DNA of 11,048 bases, from the NCBI GenBank assembly GCA_030633285.1, contig DAOVTC010000018.1, positions 1-11,048 of the forward strand, read 5' to 3'. Origin of the DNA: Flavobacteriaceae bacterium. Lineage in GTDB: Bacteria > Bacteroidota > Bacteroidia > Flavobacteriales > Flavobacteriaceae. The notes under the pieces are model-generated. The model saw only the letters and a program-made list of their open reading frames with translations. It ran no database searches and was not told the origin of the DNA. The position numbers were made by a program, and so were the translations under genes. This document shows, in pieces, positions 1-6,891 of the stretch. Numbering within the stretch: position 1 is the first letter of the stretch; each line of letters opens with the position of its first letter.

Positions 1-368
1 ATTCCTCACTGCTGCCTCCCGTAGGAGTCTGGTCCGTGTCTCAGTACCAGTGTGGGGGATCTCCCTCTCAGGACCCCTACCTATCGTCGCCATGGTAAGC
101 CGTTACCTTACCATCTAGCTAATAGGACGCATACTCATCTTTTACCGATAAATCTTTAATTATTAATCGATGCCAATCAATAATACCATGGAGCATTAAT
201 CCAAATTTCTCTGGGCTATTCTCCTGTAAAAGGTAAATTGTATACGCGTTACTCACCCGTGCGCCGGTCGTCAGCAATCTAGTAAACTAAACCCTGTTAC
301 CCCTCGACTTGCATGTGTTAAGCCTGCCGCTAGCGTTCATCCTGAGCCAGGATCAAACTCTTCATCGT
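1..368 (-). rRNA. rrs: 16S ribosomal RNA, 5' portion (partial)
   Basis: The reverse complement begins with the conserved 16S 5' segment (GAAGAGTTTGATCCTGGCTC, near 344-363) and continues through the region just after it (AACGCTAGCGGCAGGC). At 8-28 it has the universal stretch around E. coli positions 338-358 (ACTCCTACGGGAGGCAGCAG). By alignment to E. coli numbering, position 1 falls near 368, and the window edge cuts the gene near E. coli position 365. Only helices 1 to about 15, with V1 and V2, are therefore present. The short V1 loop and AT-rich V2 fit Flavobacteriaceae. The exact mature 5' end is inferred by alignment. The rest of the rRNA operon lies outside the window. Confidence 0.97.
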
Positions 369-398
369 ATATAAATTTTAAATTTCTTTCCGATGAAG
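360..398 (-). repeat. Inverted repeat joining the 16S leader to the 16S 5' end
   Basis: CTTCATCG at 360-367 and CGATGAAG at 391-398 are perfect 8-bp inverted arms separated by 23 nt. In the transcript the leader arm could pair with roughly nucleotides 2-9 of mature 16S. This could be a processing or folding intermediate of the precursor rRNA. The pairing is read directly from the sequence; the role is inferred. Confidence 0.55.
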
Positions 399-479
399 GC
401 TTCTCAAAAAAAATATCTTGGTATTTTTAAGCTTATCTCTAAACCTAAAAAAAACAAGTAATTCTACTCTATTTTTACG

Positions 480-510
480 CTGTCAATCTTTCAATATTTT
501 CAATGAACTT
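480..510 (-). promoter_or_regulatory. boxA-like antitermination element in the rRNA leader
   Basis: On the minus strand this reads AAGTTCATTGAAAATATTGA followed by AAGATTGACAG. It lies between the likely promoter and 16S, and resembles in place and pattern the rrn boxA of other bacteria (TGCTCTTTAACA type), the NusB/S10 loading site for rRNA antitermination. From memory, related GTTC(A/T)TTGA sequences occur in other Bacteroidota rRNA leaders. The match to the E. coli core is only partial, so the assignment is tentative. Confidence 0.4.
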
Positions 511-594
511 CTTATTCTATTAATTTAGTAAATCTAAACCTACCAAATCTTACGCTTTCTCTTCCTCTACATTTACTGTCTCTCAAAGCGGGTG

Positions 595-647
595 CAAAAT
601 TAAAACCTTTTTTCCATTCCAACAAATAAAAATTAAACTTTTTTTTT
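595..647 (-). promoter_or_regulatory. Probable rRNA operon promoter (Bacteroidota type)
   Basis: On the minus strand, TTTG (626-623) and TAATTTTG (602-595) are separated by 20 nt. This matches the Bacteroidota sigma-ABfr consensus TTTG at -33 and TAnnTTTG at -7. A run of nine A residues (minus strand, 647-639) sits just upstream and resembles an UP element. The start of transcription would be near 588-590, just inside the GC-rich CACCCGC segment, giving a leader of about 220 nt before 16S. The remaining 369-771 spacer is AT-rich and I see no gene in it. Confidence 0.7.
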
Positions 648-700
648 GTAATCGATAAAAGTGAATTTTGAACTGTAATTACCCAATATTTTTGGGATTG

Positions 701-708
701 CAAATGTA
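701..708 (-). promoter_or_regulatory. Possible second, upstream rRNA promoter (-7 element)
   Basis: The minus strand reads TACATTTG here, an exact TAnnTTTG match. The nearest TTTG upstream (735-732) is 23 nt away, longer than the usual spacing, so the -33 element is weak. If active, it would form a tandem pair with the promoter at 595-626, about 106 nt closer to the 16S gene. Tandem promoters are common at rRNA operons. The hairpin-capable CCAATATTTTTGG (683-695) lies close to the predicted start. Confidence 0.3.
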
Positions 709-771
709 AACTAAAAGTTATAAGTAAAAAACAAAAATCGCAACAAAGTTATTAACAAATTTAAAGTTCTT

Positions 772-1698
772 TTACTCTAATAAACCCCCTTCATAGCTAG
801 CTAGCTGATTTTTAAAAACTTGTAATCTCTCTTTAAAAGAATAGGAAGGTAATTTTAATTGACTTATTGACTTATTTAAATCAAACCCTGTTTTAAAAGG
901 TCGCTTTGCAGGTAAATTTAATTGCGTAGTTTCTATAGAATTAATAAAATTTTTATCTAAATCAAATGCATTTGCAACCTCTATTGCAATTTCATAAATA
1001 CTTAAAAGTTGGTTGCTAGATACATTATATATTCCTATTGCATTATTTTCAATTGCTAGTATGCATGCTTCTGCTAAATCATCTACCAAAGTTGGCATCC
1101 GATATTGATCAGTTACAACATTAATTTTATCTTTATTCTCAATTGATTTTTTTACCCAAAGTACTATATTACTCCTGTCATTTCTATCTACTAAACCATA
1201 CACTAAAATTGTGCGCAAAATTGTATACTTAATTTTAGCGCTTATAATGATTTTTTCTGATTTCAATTTTGATAAACCATAATAATTTACCGGATTAGGT
1301 TTATCTTCTTCTGTATAGTAACCTATCTTTTCTCCATCAAAAATAAAATCGGTTGAAATATGAATTAAATGAATCTTATTTTTTTTACAAATCTTCGATA
1401 AAGTATTAACTACATCAACATTTATTGTATCACATTCATCTTTATGCAATTCACAGACATCTACATTAGTCATTGCAGCAGTATTAATAATATAATGGGG
1501 TTGAATTTTATTAACCAAATTGGTTAATATTTTTATTTGGGTAATATCTACATTATAATAGGTGTAACCTTTAGTATTTATCATGCGATTTTCTCCTCTG
1601 GACAAAGCATGAATTTCATAAGTTTTTTTCGTTAATAGGAGTTTAACTAATTTTTGTCCTAACAAACCATTACTTCCTGTTATAATTATTTTTTTCAA
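772..1698 (-). CDS. RmlD-like NAD(P)-dependent sugar-nucleotide reductase (SDR family)
   Basis: This 308-residue protein is an extended short-chain dehydrogenase of the RmlD (dTDP-4-dehydrorhamnose reductase) type. The Rossmann motif GSNGLLG is at residues 8-14, NTAAMTNVD at 72-80, the active-site strand STDFIFDG at 115-122, and the catalytic YxxxK as Y140-G-L-S-K144. Length and motif order match the family. RmlD reduces dTDP-4-keto-L-rhamnose with NAD(P)H in the cytoplasm, but no rmlABC neighbours are visible. The substrate is therefore uncertain and a more general sugar-nucleotide reductase is possible. The start is TTG at 1698: the protein begins directly with the MKKIIITG strand and no ATG lies just upstream in frame. 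It follows the channel gene by 13 nt, so co-transcription is likely. No terminator is obvious after the stop, and the rRNA promoter region follows on the same strand. Confidence 0.88.
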   Translation of the reverse strand: MKKIIITGSNGLLGQKLVKLLLTKKTYEIHALSRGENRMINTKGYTYYNVDITQIKILTNLVNKIQPHYIINTAAMTNVDVCELHKDECDTINVDVVNTLSKICKKNKIHLIHISTDFIFDGEKIGYYTEEDKPNPVNYYGLSKLKSEKIIISAKIKYTILRTILVYGLVDRNDRSNIVLWVKKSIENKDKINVVTDQYRMPTLVDDLAEACILAIENNAIGIYNVSSNQLLSIYEIAIEVANAFDLDKNFINSIETTQLNLPAKRPFKTGFDLNKSISQLKLPSYSFKERLQVFKNQLASYEGGLLE

Positions 1699-1711
1699 CT
1701 TAAGGTGGGTT

Positions 1712-2710
1712 CTAAAACAATTGATTTAATTTTTCAATTTCTTCTGGTTTTCCTAAAACAATTAATTTTGAATTGGGAATTAATTTCATAGTTGCTTCTG
1801 GATTTATAATATAATCTTTATCGGGCGTGATAAAACCTATAACATTACACCCTGTTTTTCTTCGTAAATCTAAATCCAAAATAGATTTTGATTGATATTC
1901 TTTGGGTAAATTTTCAATTAAAATTTCTTCTAAGTTTGTAGAACTTTCTCCTTCAATAGAAAGTCTATCTATAAATTCCATAATATCTGGCGTAATAACA
2001 AGCGATGCCATGTGCGCTCCTCCGAGTTTATCGGGCATAATAACATTATTTGCTCCAGCGATTTTTAATTTACTATAAGAGGAATCATTGGATGCTCTAC
2101 TTACAATTTTACAATTTGCATTTAATTGCCTCGCTGAAAGAACTACATATAAATTATTGGCATCTGATGGTAATGTTGTGATTAAACTTGTTGCATGATC
2201 AATTCCTGCAATCTGTAAAATCACATCGTCAGTTGCATCACCTCTTACACATAATACTCTTTCACTTTCAATTTCCTTGATGAGTTCTATATCACTTTCA
2301 ATAACCACACAAAGTTTACCATGACTTCTTAGTCTGGCAACCGCTTGCTTACCATTTCTGCCATAACCACAAACAATAGTATGCTTTTTAAGTTTATCAA
2401 TTTTTTTTTGCACTTTTTTTAATTTAAGGATTTTAAACAACTCATCACTTGTAATATATTCTGTTAAAACGGAAACAGCATAACCAATAATTATAAGACT
2501 CATAAATATGAGGAAAATTGTAAATAATTTTTCTTCTTGATTTAAAGGGTGTACTTCTCCAAAACCAACAGTAGTTACCGTAATCACTGTCATATATAAA
2601 GCGTTTACAAAACTATCATTTGATAGATTCATATAACCAACAACTCCAATAATGATTAAAAGAACGAGTGCTACTACTGCTCTATAAAATTTTGATTGAA
2701 ATAAATTCAT
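1712..2710 (-). CDS. Two-TM potassium channel with RCK (TrkA-N/TrkA-C) domains
   Basis: This 332-residue inner-membrane protein has an MthK-like plan. A first membrane helix spans about residues 10-28. A pore helix and selectivity filter TTVGFGE follow at 46-52, then a second helix at about 62-83. The cytoplasmic RCK N-lobe has the nucleotide-binding motif GYGRNGK at 115-121, an acidic strand end (VVIESD, to 140) and GDATDD at 157-162. A TrkA-C-like lobe occupies about 250-332. Such proteins form tetrameric potassium pores gated by ligands bound to the RCK ring. The filter has GFG where GYG is usual, and E where D is usual; both are seen in other potassium channels. The ATG at 2710 follows the PspC gene stop by 3 nt, which suggests translational coupling. 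The gating ligand cannot be read from the sequence. Confidence 0.9.
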   Translation of the reverse strand: MNLFQSKFYRAVVALVLLIIIGVVGYMNLSNDSFVNALYMTVITVTTVGFGEVHPLNQEEKLFTIFLIFMSLIIIGYAVSVLTEYITSDELFKILKLKKVQKKIDKLKKHTIVCGYGRNGKQAVARLRSHGKLCVVIESDIELIKEIESERVLCVRGDATDDVILQIAGIDHATSLITTLPSDANNLYVVLSARQLNANCKIVSRASNDSSYSKLKIAGANNVIMPDKLGGAHMASLVITPDIMEFIDRLSIEGESSTNLEEILIENLPKEYQSKSILDLDLRRKTGCNVIGFITPDKDYIINPEATMKLIPNSKLIVLGKPEEIEKLNQLF

Positions 2711-2713
2711 AAT

Positions 2714-2941
2714 CTATAAGTCAAAAACTGAACTTCGTTTGGTATAAATCATATCTTTTAATCTTAGTAAAAAAGCTAAAGTAAGGTATAAGCCAAATGA
2801 TAAGCCAACAGTAAAAAAGGAAATGTAAATAAAAAACAACCTAACATTAGTTGCTCTCATTCCTAATTTATCAGCCAATCTTGAAGACACATCAAACCCT
2901 CTAACTTCAAAAAAATGACGAATAGAATGAATAAAACTCAT
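2714..2941 (-). CDS. Small PspC-domain membrane protein
   Basis: This 75-residue protein is nearly all PspC domain. Residues 18-34 (VSSRLADKLGMRATNVR) match the conserved start of the domain, followed by one long hydrophobic segment (about 35-59) with the Gly-rich turn GLSFGLYLTLAF, then RLKD. The tail SSVFDL is one I recognise from flavobacterial proteins of this type. In proteobacteria PspC senses envelope stress and takes part in the phage-shock response. No PspA or PspF is seen here, so the role is unknown. It is the first gene of the minus-strand set and lies 3 nt ahead of the potassium channel gene, so it may be a membrane partner or regulator of the channel; that is inference. Its promoter is not clear: the minus strand has a weak -7-like GATAAATTGC at 2968-2959. 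Confidence 0.82.
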   Translation of the reverse strand: MSFIHSIRHFFEVRGFDVSSRLADKLGMRATNVRLFFIYISFFTVGLSFGLYLTLAFLLRLKDMIYTKRSSVFDL

Positions 2942-2986
2942 GGTTCAGTGTTTTTGTTGCAATTTATCAAATTAAGTTAAAAATTG

Positions 2987-3005
2987 AAAGTCAAAAGTCA
3001 AAAGT
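2987..3005. repeat. Short heptamer tandem repeat
   Basis: The unit AAAAGTC is repeated about 2.7 times with a 7-bp period (2987-2992, 2993-2999, 3000-3005) in the divergent intergenic region, 46 bp upstream of the PspC gene start. It could be a binding site for a regulator or a slippage repeat. The low complexity of the region limits what can be said. Confidence 0.5.
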
Positions 3006-3070
3006 TTTTAAAATTAATACATATTAAACATCGAAGTATCCCGAATTAAAATAGAACAAGAGCAGAATTA

Positions 3071-3090
3071 GCCTGCCTACAGCAGGTAGG
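3071..3090. repeat. GC-rich intergenic palindrome
   Basis: This stretch has two alternative overlapping 5-bp stems: CCTGC/GCAGG (3072-3076 with 3082-3086) and CCTAC/GTAGG (3076-3080 with 3086-3090), each with a 5-nt loop. It is strikingly GC-rich in a background of roughly 30% GC. It resembles the GC-rich palindromes that occur as dispersed intergenic repeats in AT-rich bacterial genomes; copy number cannot be judged from one window. No T-run follows on the plus strand, so it is not an obvious intrinsic terminator. Confidence 0.5.
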
Positions 3091-3099
3091 TTCGATTAA

Positions 3100-3125
3100 C
3101 TAAAAAATTTAATTTAATTTTTTAG
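3100..3125. repeat. Perfect 10-bp inverted repeat upstream of uvrA
   Basis: The arms CTAAAAAATT (3100-3109) and AATTTTTTAG (3116-3125) are perfect inverse complements around a 6-nt centre. The repeat ends 26 bp before the proposed -7 element of uvrA, where an operator could act. The AT-only nature raises the chance of coincidence, but ten exact pairs are more than expected locally. No LexA-type site is recognised. Confidence 0.45.
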
Positions 3126-3151
3126 AGTCTCACAAATAAATATCATTTGTT

Positions 3152-3159
3152 TAAATTTG
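3152..3159 (+). promoter_or_regulatory. Probable uvrA promoter (-7 element)
   Basis: TAAATTTG at 3152-3159, followed by C, matches the Bacteroidota TAnnTTTG -7 consensus. Transcription would begin near 3165, about 15 nt before the uvrA ATG. A convincing TTTG at the -33 position is missing; the region about 20 nt upstream reads TCTCACAAAT. Confidence 0.5.
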
Positions 3160-3179
3160 CATCTTTTCTAAAATAATTT

Positions 3180-6020
3180 ATGGCAAAAGAACAAGAATAT
3201 ATTGAAGTCTTAGGAGCTAGAGTTCACAACTTAAAAAATATTGATGTTAAGATTCCCAGAGAAAAACTAGTTGTTATTACTGGTTTAAGTGGAAGCGGAA
3301 AATCGTCTTTAGCTTTTGATACCATATATGCCGAAGGCCAGAGAAGGTATATTGAAACTTTTTCAGCTTATGCCAGACAATTTCTTGGAGGGTTAGAAAG
3401 ACCTGATGTTGATAAAATTGACGGTTTATCTCCCGTAATTGCCATTGAACAAAAAACTACCAGTAAAAGTCCGAGATCAACTGTTGGAACAATTACTGAA
3501 ATTTATGATTTTTTAAGATTGTTATATGCACGTATTGGAGAAGCATACTCGTACAATACTAATGAAGAAATGGTTAGCTACAATGATGAGCAAATCAAAG
3601 AACTCATCTCAAAAGATTTTTTCAATCAAAAAATAATCATACTCGCTCCAGTAATTAAATCTCGAAAAGGGCATTATAGAGAGTTATTTGAACAAATTTC
3701 AAAACAAGGATTTGTACGAGTTCGTGTTGATGGAGAAATTAAAGAAATTATAAAAGGCATGCGTTTAGACAGGTACAAAACACATGATATTGAAATAATT
3801 ATTGATCGTTTGTTTATTAATGAGAATTCTGAAAAACGTTTAAATGAAAGTATTAAAACGGCAATGTATCACGGTGATGAAACTTTAATGGTAATCAACG
3901 CTGAGCAACAAGAATCATTAATAAAACCAAGATATTTTAGCAGGAATTTAATGTGCCCAACAACTGGAATTTCTTACCCAAAACCTGAACCAAATTCCTT
4001 TTCATTTAACTCACCAAAAGGAGCTTGTGAAAATTGTAATGGATTAGGAAGAGTACACAAAATAAATTTGGACAAAATAATTCCGAATAAAAATATATCT
4101 ATCAAAAATGGTGCAATAGCTCCGATTGGTGAACAAAAAAATTCTTGGATTTTTAAACAGTTAAGTCATATTGCTGATAAATTTTCTTTTTCACTTTCTG
4201 ATCCTGTCAAAAACATCCCAAAACAAGCAATAGAAATTATACTTTATGGCGGTAATGAAAAGTTTGAAATAGAATCAAAAGATTTAGGAATAACAAGAAG
4301 TTATGAAATTGATTTTGAAGGAATAAATAATTTTATTTTAAATCAATATAATGATAGTGATTCCAGCTCAATTAAACGCTGGGCAAAAAACTTTATGGAT
4401 GAAGTTGAATGTGATGTTTGTAATGGTGGTAGATTAAAAAAAGAAGCATTACACTTTAAAGTCAATCAATTATCTATTGCTGAATTGACAGAGATGGATG
4501 TTTCACATTTAGCTATATGGTTTGAAAAAGTTTCTGATAAATTAAATGAAAAACAAATCATAATTGGTTCTGAAATCATTAAAGAAATCAAAACAAGAAT
4601 TCAGTTTTTATTAGATGTGGGTTTAAATTATTTAGCCTTAAACCGTGGTTCAAAAACATTATCAGGAGGTGAAGCTCAACGAATTCGTCTAGCTACTCAA
4701 ATTGGATCACAATTAGTTGGTGTATTATATATTTTAGATGAACCAAGTATCGGACTCCATCAAAAAGACAATCAAAAATTAATTAAATCTTTAAAAAAAT
4801 TACGTGATATTGGTAATTCTATTATAGTAGTTGAACATGATAAAGATATGATGATAACGTCTGATTATGTAATTGATATGGGTCCGGAAGCTGGAAAACA
4901 TGGAGGTGAAATTGTTAGCATTGGTACACCAAAAGAGTTATTAAAGGGAAAAACTTTAACTGCATCCTATTTAAATGGTTTAAAGTTTTTTGAAATCCCT
5001 AAAAAAAGACGCAAAGGAAATGGTAAACAAATCATTTTAACTGGTGCAACTGGCAATAATTTAAAAAATGTAACTTTAAAAATCCCTTTAGGAAAATTAA
5101 TAGGTGTTACCGGGGTTTCAGGAAGTGGTAAATCTACTTTAATAAACGAGACCCTCTACCCTATTTTAAATCAACATATCTACAAAGCAGTTAAAAAACC
5201 TTTACCTTATAAAAAAATAAAAGGATTAGAACACATTGACAAGGTTATTGATATAAATCAAACAGCTATTGGTAGAACACCCAGATCAAATCCTGCAACT
5301 TATACAGGGGTTTTTAGTGAAATAAGAAGTTTATTTGCCAAAACACCCGAAGCATTAATAAGAGGTTATAAACCTGGTAGGTTTTCATTTAATGTTAAAG
5401 ATGGTAGATGTGAAACTTGTAGAGGCGGTGGTGTTAGAGTTATTGAAATGAATTTTTTACCAGATGTTGAAGTAGAATGTGAAACTTGTCGAGGGAAAAG
5501 ATTTACTCGTGAAACACTAGAAATTAGATATAAAGGGAAATCAATTTCTGATGTGTTAAATATGACAATTGATGATTCCGTAGAATTCTTTAAAAATATA
5601 CCAAAAATATATATCAAATTAAAAACCATCCAGGATGTTGGATTGGGGTATATAACTCTTGGTCAACAATCTACAACATTATCTGGAGGAGAAGCACAAC
5701 GGATAAAACTTGCAGCTGAATTATCAAAAAAAGATACCGGAAATACTTTTTATATTTTAGATGAACCAACCACCGGATTGCATTTTGAAGATATCAGTGT
5801 TTTAATGAAAGTATTAAATAAAATAGCAAATAAAGGTAATACGGTACTAGTTATTGAACATAATTTAGATGTAATAAAACTATGTGATTATATTATTGAC
5901 ATAGGAAAAGAAGGTGGAAAAGAAGGTGGTGATATTATCTGTACTGGTACTCCTGAGGAAATAATTAAAAACAAAGATAGCTATACTGCAAAATTCTTAA
6001 AAAAAGAATTATTTTTATAA
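3180..6020 (+). CDS. uvrA: Excinuclease ABC subunit A (UvrA)
   Basis: UvrA is the damage-sensing ATPase of nucleotide excision repair: its dimer loads UvrB at bulky lesions in the cytoplasm. The 946 residues are close to the usual length (about 940). Two ABC modules are complete: Walker A GLSGSGKSS (35-43) and GVSGSGKST (645-653), signature LSGGEAQR (494-501 and 834-841), and Walker B/Asp-Glu LDEP (about 519-522 and 860-863). The C-terminal zinc module, which matters most for damaged-DNA binding, is intact (C744, C747, C767, C770). The N-terminal module is not: it reads C259-P-T-T262 then C283-ENC286, so the second cysteine is threonine. The ATG at 3180 gives the expected N-terminus just before the conserved GARVHNLKNID. 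It may share a transcript with the LOG gene 42 nt downstream. The neighbouring minus-strand set is divergent. Confidence 0.98.
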   Translation: MAKEQEYIEVLGARVHNLKNIDVKIPREKLVVITGLSGSGKSSLAFDTIYAEGQRRYIETFSAYARQFLGGLERPDVDKIDGLSPVIAIEQKTTSKSPRSTVGTITEIYDFLRLLYARIGEAYSYNTNEEMVSYNDEQIKELISKDFFNQKIIILAPVIKSRKGHYRELFEQISKQGFVRVRVDGEIKEIIKGMRLDRYKTHDIEIIIDRLFINENSEKRLNESIKTAMYHGDETLMVINAEQQESLIKPRYFSRNLMCPTTGISYPKPEPNSFSFNSPKGACENCNGLGRVHKINLDKIIPNKNISIKNGAIAPIGEQKNSWIFKQLSHIADKFSFSLSDPVKNIPKQAIEIILYGGNEKFEIESKDLGITRSYEIDFEGINNFILNQYNDSDSSSIKRWAKNFMDEVECDVCNGGRLKKEALHFKVNQLSIAELTEMDVSHLAIWFEKVSDKLNEKQIIIGSEIIKEIKTRIQFLLDVGLNYLALNRGSKTLSGGEAQRIRLATQIGSQLVGVLYILDEPSIGLHQKDNQKLIKSLKKLRDIGNSIIVVEHDKDMMITSDYVIDMGPEAGKHGGEIVSIGTPKELLKGKTLTASYLNGLKFFEIPKKRRKGNGKQIILTGATGNNLKNVTLKIPLGKLIGVTGVSGSGKSTLINETLYPILNQHIYKAVKKPLPYKKIKGLEHIDKVIDINQTAIGRTPRSNPATYTGVFSEIRSLFAKTPEALIRGYKPGRFSFNVKDGRCETCRGGGVRVIEMNFLPDVEVECETCRGKRFTRETLEIRYKGKSISDVLNMTIDDSVEFFKNIPKIYIKLKTIQDVGLGYITLGQQSTTLSGGEAQRIKLAAELSKKDTGNTFYILDEPTTGLHFEDISVLMKVLNKIANKGNTVLVIEHNLDVIKLCDYIIDIGKEGGKEGGDIICTGTPEEIIKNKDSYTAKFLKKELFL

Positions 6021-6062
6021 ATTGCTTTAAAACTAAATAAATAACCCATTATAATAAAGAAT

Positions 6063-6776
6063 ATGAGTCCAAATGAAGATAAAAGAATACGTGAAAAACT
6101 AAAACAAAAAACCTGGAATGAAATAAAAACTAACGATTCATGGGCTATTTTTAAAATCATGAGTGAATTTGTTGATGGCTACGAAAAACTAAGTAGAATA
6201 GGCCCCTGCGTTAGTGTATATGGCTCTGCAAGAACGAAACCAGAAGACAAATATTATAAATTAGCTGAGGATATTTCCTATAAGTTAACACAAAATGGTT
6301 ATGGTGTAATTACAGGTGGTGGACCTGGAATTATGGAGGCAGGTAACAAAGGAGCTAACCGCGGTGGTGGTGTTTCAGTGGGACTGAATATCGATTTACC
6401 ATTTGAACAACACGATAATGCCTATATCGATAGTGATAAAAGTTTAGATTTTGATTACTTTTTTGTACGTAAAGTAATGTTTGTAAAATATGCACAAGGA
6501 TTCGTTGCTATGCCTGGAGGTTTTGGAACTTTAGATGAGTTATTTGAAGCAATCACATTAATTCAAACTAAAAAAATAGGTAAATTCCCTATAATATTGG
6601 TTGGAAGTGAATATTGGAACGGTTTATTAGAATGGATTAAAAAAACTTTACTTGAAAAATATCAAAATGTAAGTAAAAAAGATCTTGATTTATTTACTAT
6701 TGTTGACACTTCTGATGAAGTTATAGAAATAATAAATAATTTTTATAAAAAACATCATTTAAGTCCTAATTTCTAG
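6063..6776 (+). CDS. LOG-family nucleoside 5'-monophosphate phosphoribohydrolase (TIGR00730 type)
   Basis: This 237-residue Rossmann-like protein carries both hallmarks of the LOG (lonely guy / former 'lysine decarboxylase') family: GGGPGIME at residues 85-92, and PGGFGTLDE at 151-159 within MPGGFGTLDELFEAITLIQ. The N-terminal 45 residues are charged and helical, before the strand VSVYGSAR (50-57). Characterised members cleave the N-glycosidic bond of nucleoside monophosphates, some releasing cytokinin bases; many bacterial ones probably act in nucleotide turnover. Old annotations as lysine decarboxylase are not supported by these motifs. The protein is expected to be cytoplasmic and dimeric. 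The gene starts 42 nt after uvrA with no clear promoter or terminator between, so co-transcription is possible. The physiological substrate cannot be told from the sequence. Confidence 0.92.
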   Translation: MSPNEDKRIREKLKQKTWNEIKTNDSWAIFKIMSEFVDGYEKLSRIGPCVSVYGSARTKPEDKYYKLAEDISYKLTQNGYGVITGGGPGIMEAGNKGANRGGGVSVGLNIDLPFEQHDNAYIDSDKSLDFDYFFVRKVMFVKYAQGFVAMPGGFGTLDELFEAITLIQTKKIGKFPIILVGSEYWNGLLEWIKKTLLEKYQNVSKKDLDLFTIVDTSDEVIEIINNFYKKHHLSPNF

Positions 6777-6891
6777 AATTAAACTAAAAGTATTATTAAA
6801 AGCCTTTTTCCTGTAAATGTTGATTTTTTTCAAGTAAAAATTATTTAAATAACCAATAATTGATGGACTTTAAAATTTAATAAATTAAAAA

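Noticed and set aside
409..428. AT-only hairpin followed by a U-rich stretch in the 16S leader, like a terminator or attenuator
   Set aside because: A 7-bp A/T stem is too weak for an intrinsic terminator and would block rRNA synthesis; more likely a leader fold or chance.
682..696. CCCAA/TTGGG hairpin downstream of the reductase gene as a terminator
   Set aside because: The stem is only 5 bp, and on the minus strand it is not followed by a T-run.
512..703. 63-codon open frame on the minus strand between the reductase gene and 16S
   Set aside because: It covers the rRNA promoter and leader, has no recognisable domain and reads low-complexity sequence; it is a chance frame.
794..806. Tandem AGCT repeat (three units) near the 3' end of the reductase gene
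   Set aside because: It is in frame within the poorly conserved C-terminal tail and too short to indicate a recombination or phase-variation site.
5366..5629. 87-codon open frame antisense to uvrA
   Set aside because: It lies wholly inside the conserved second zinc module of UvrA on the opposite strand and has no independent support.
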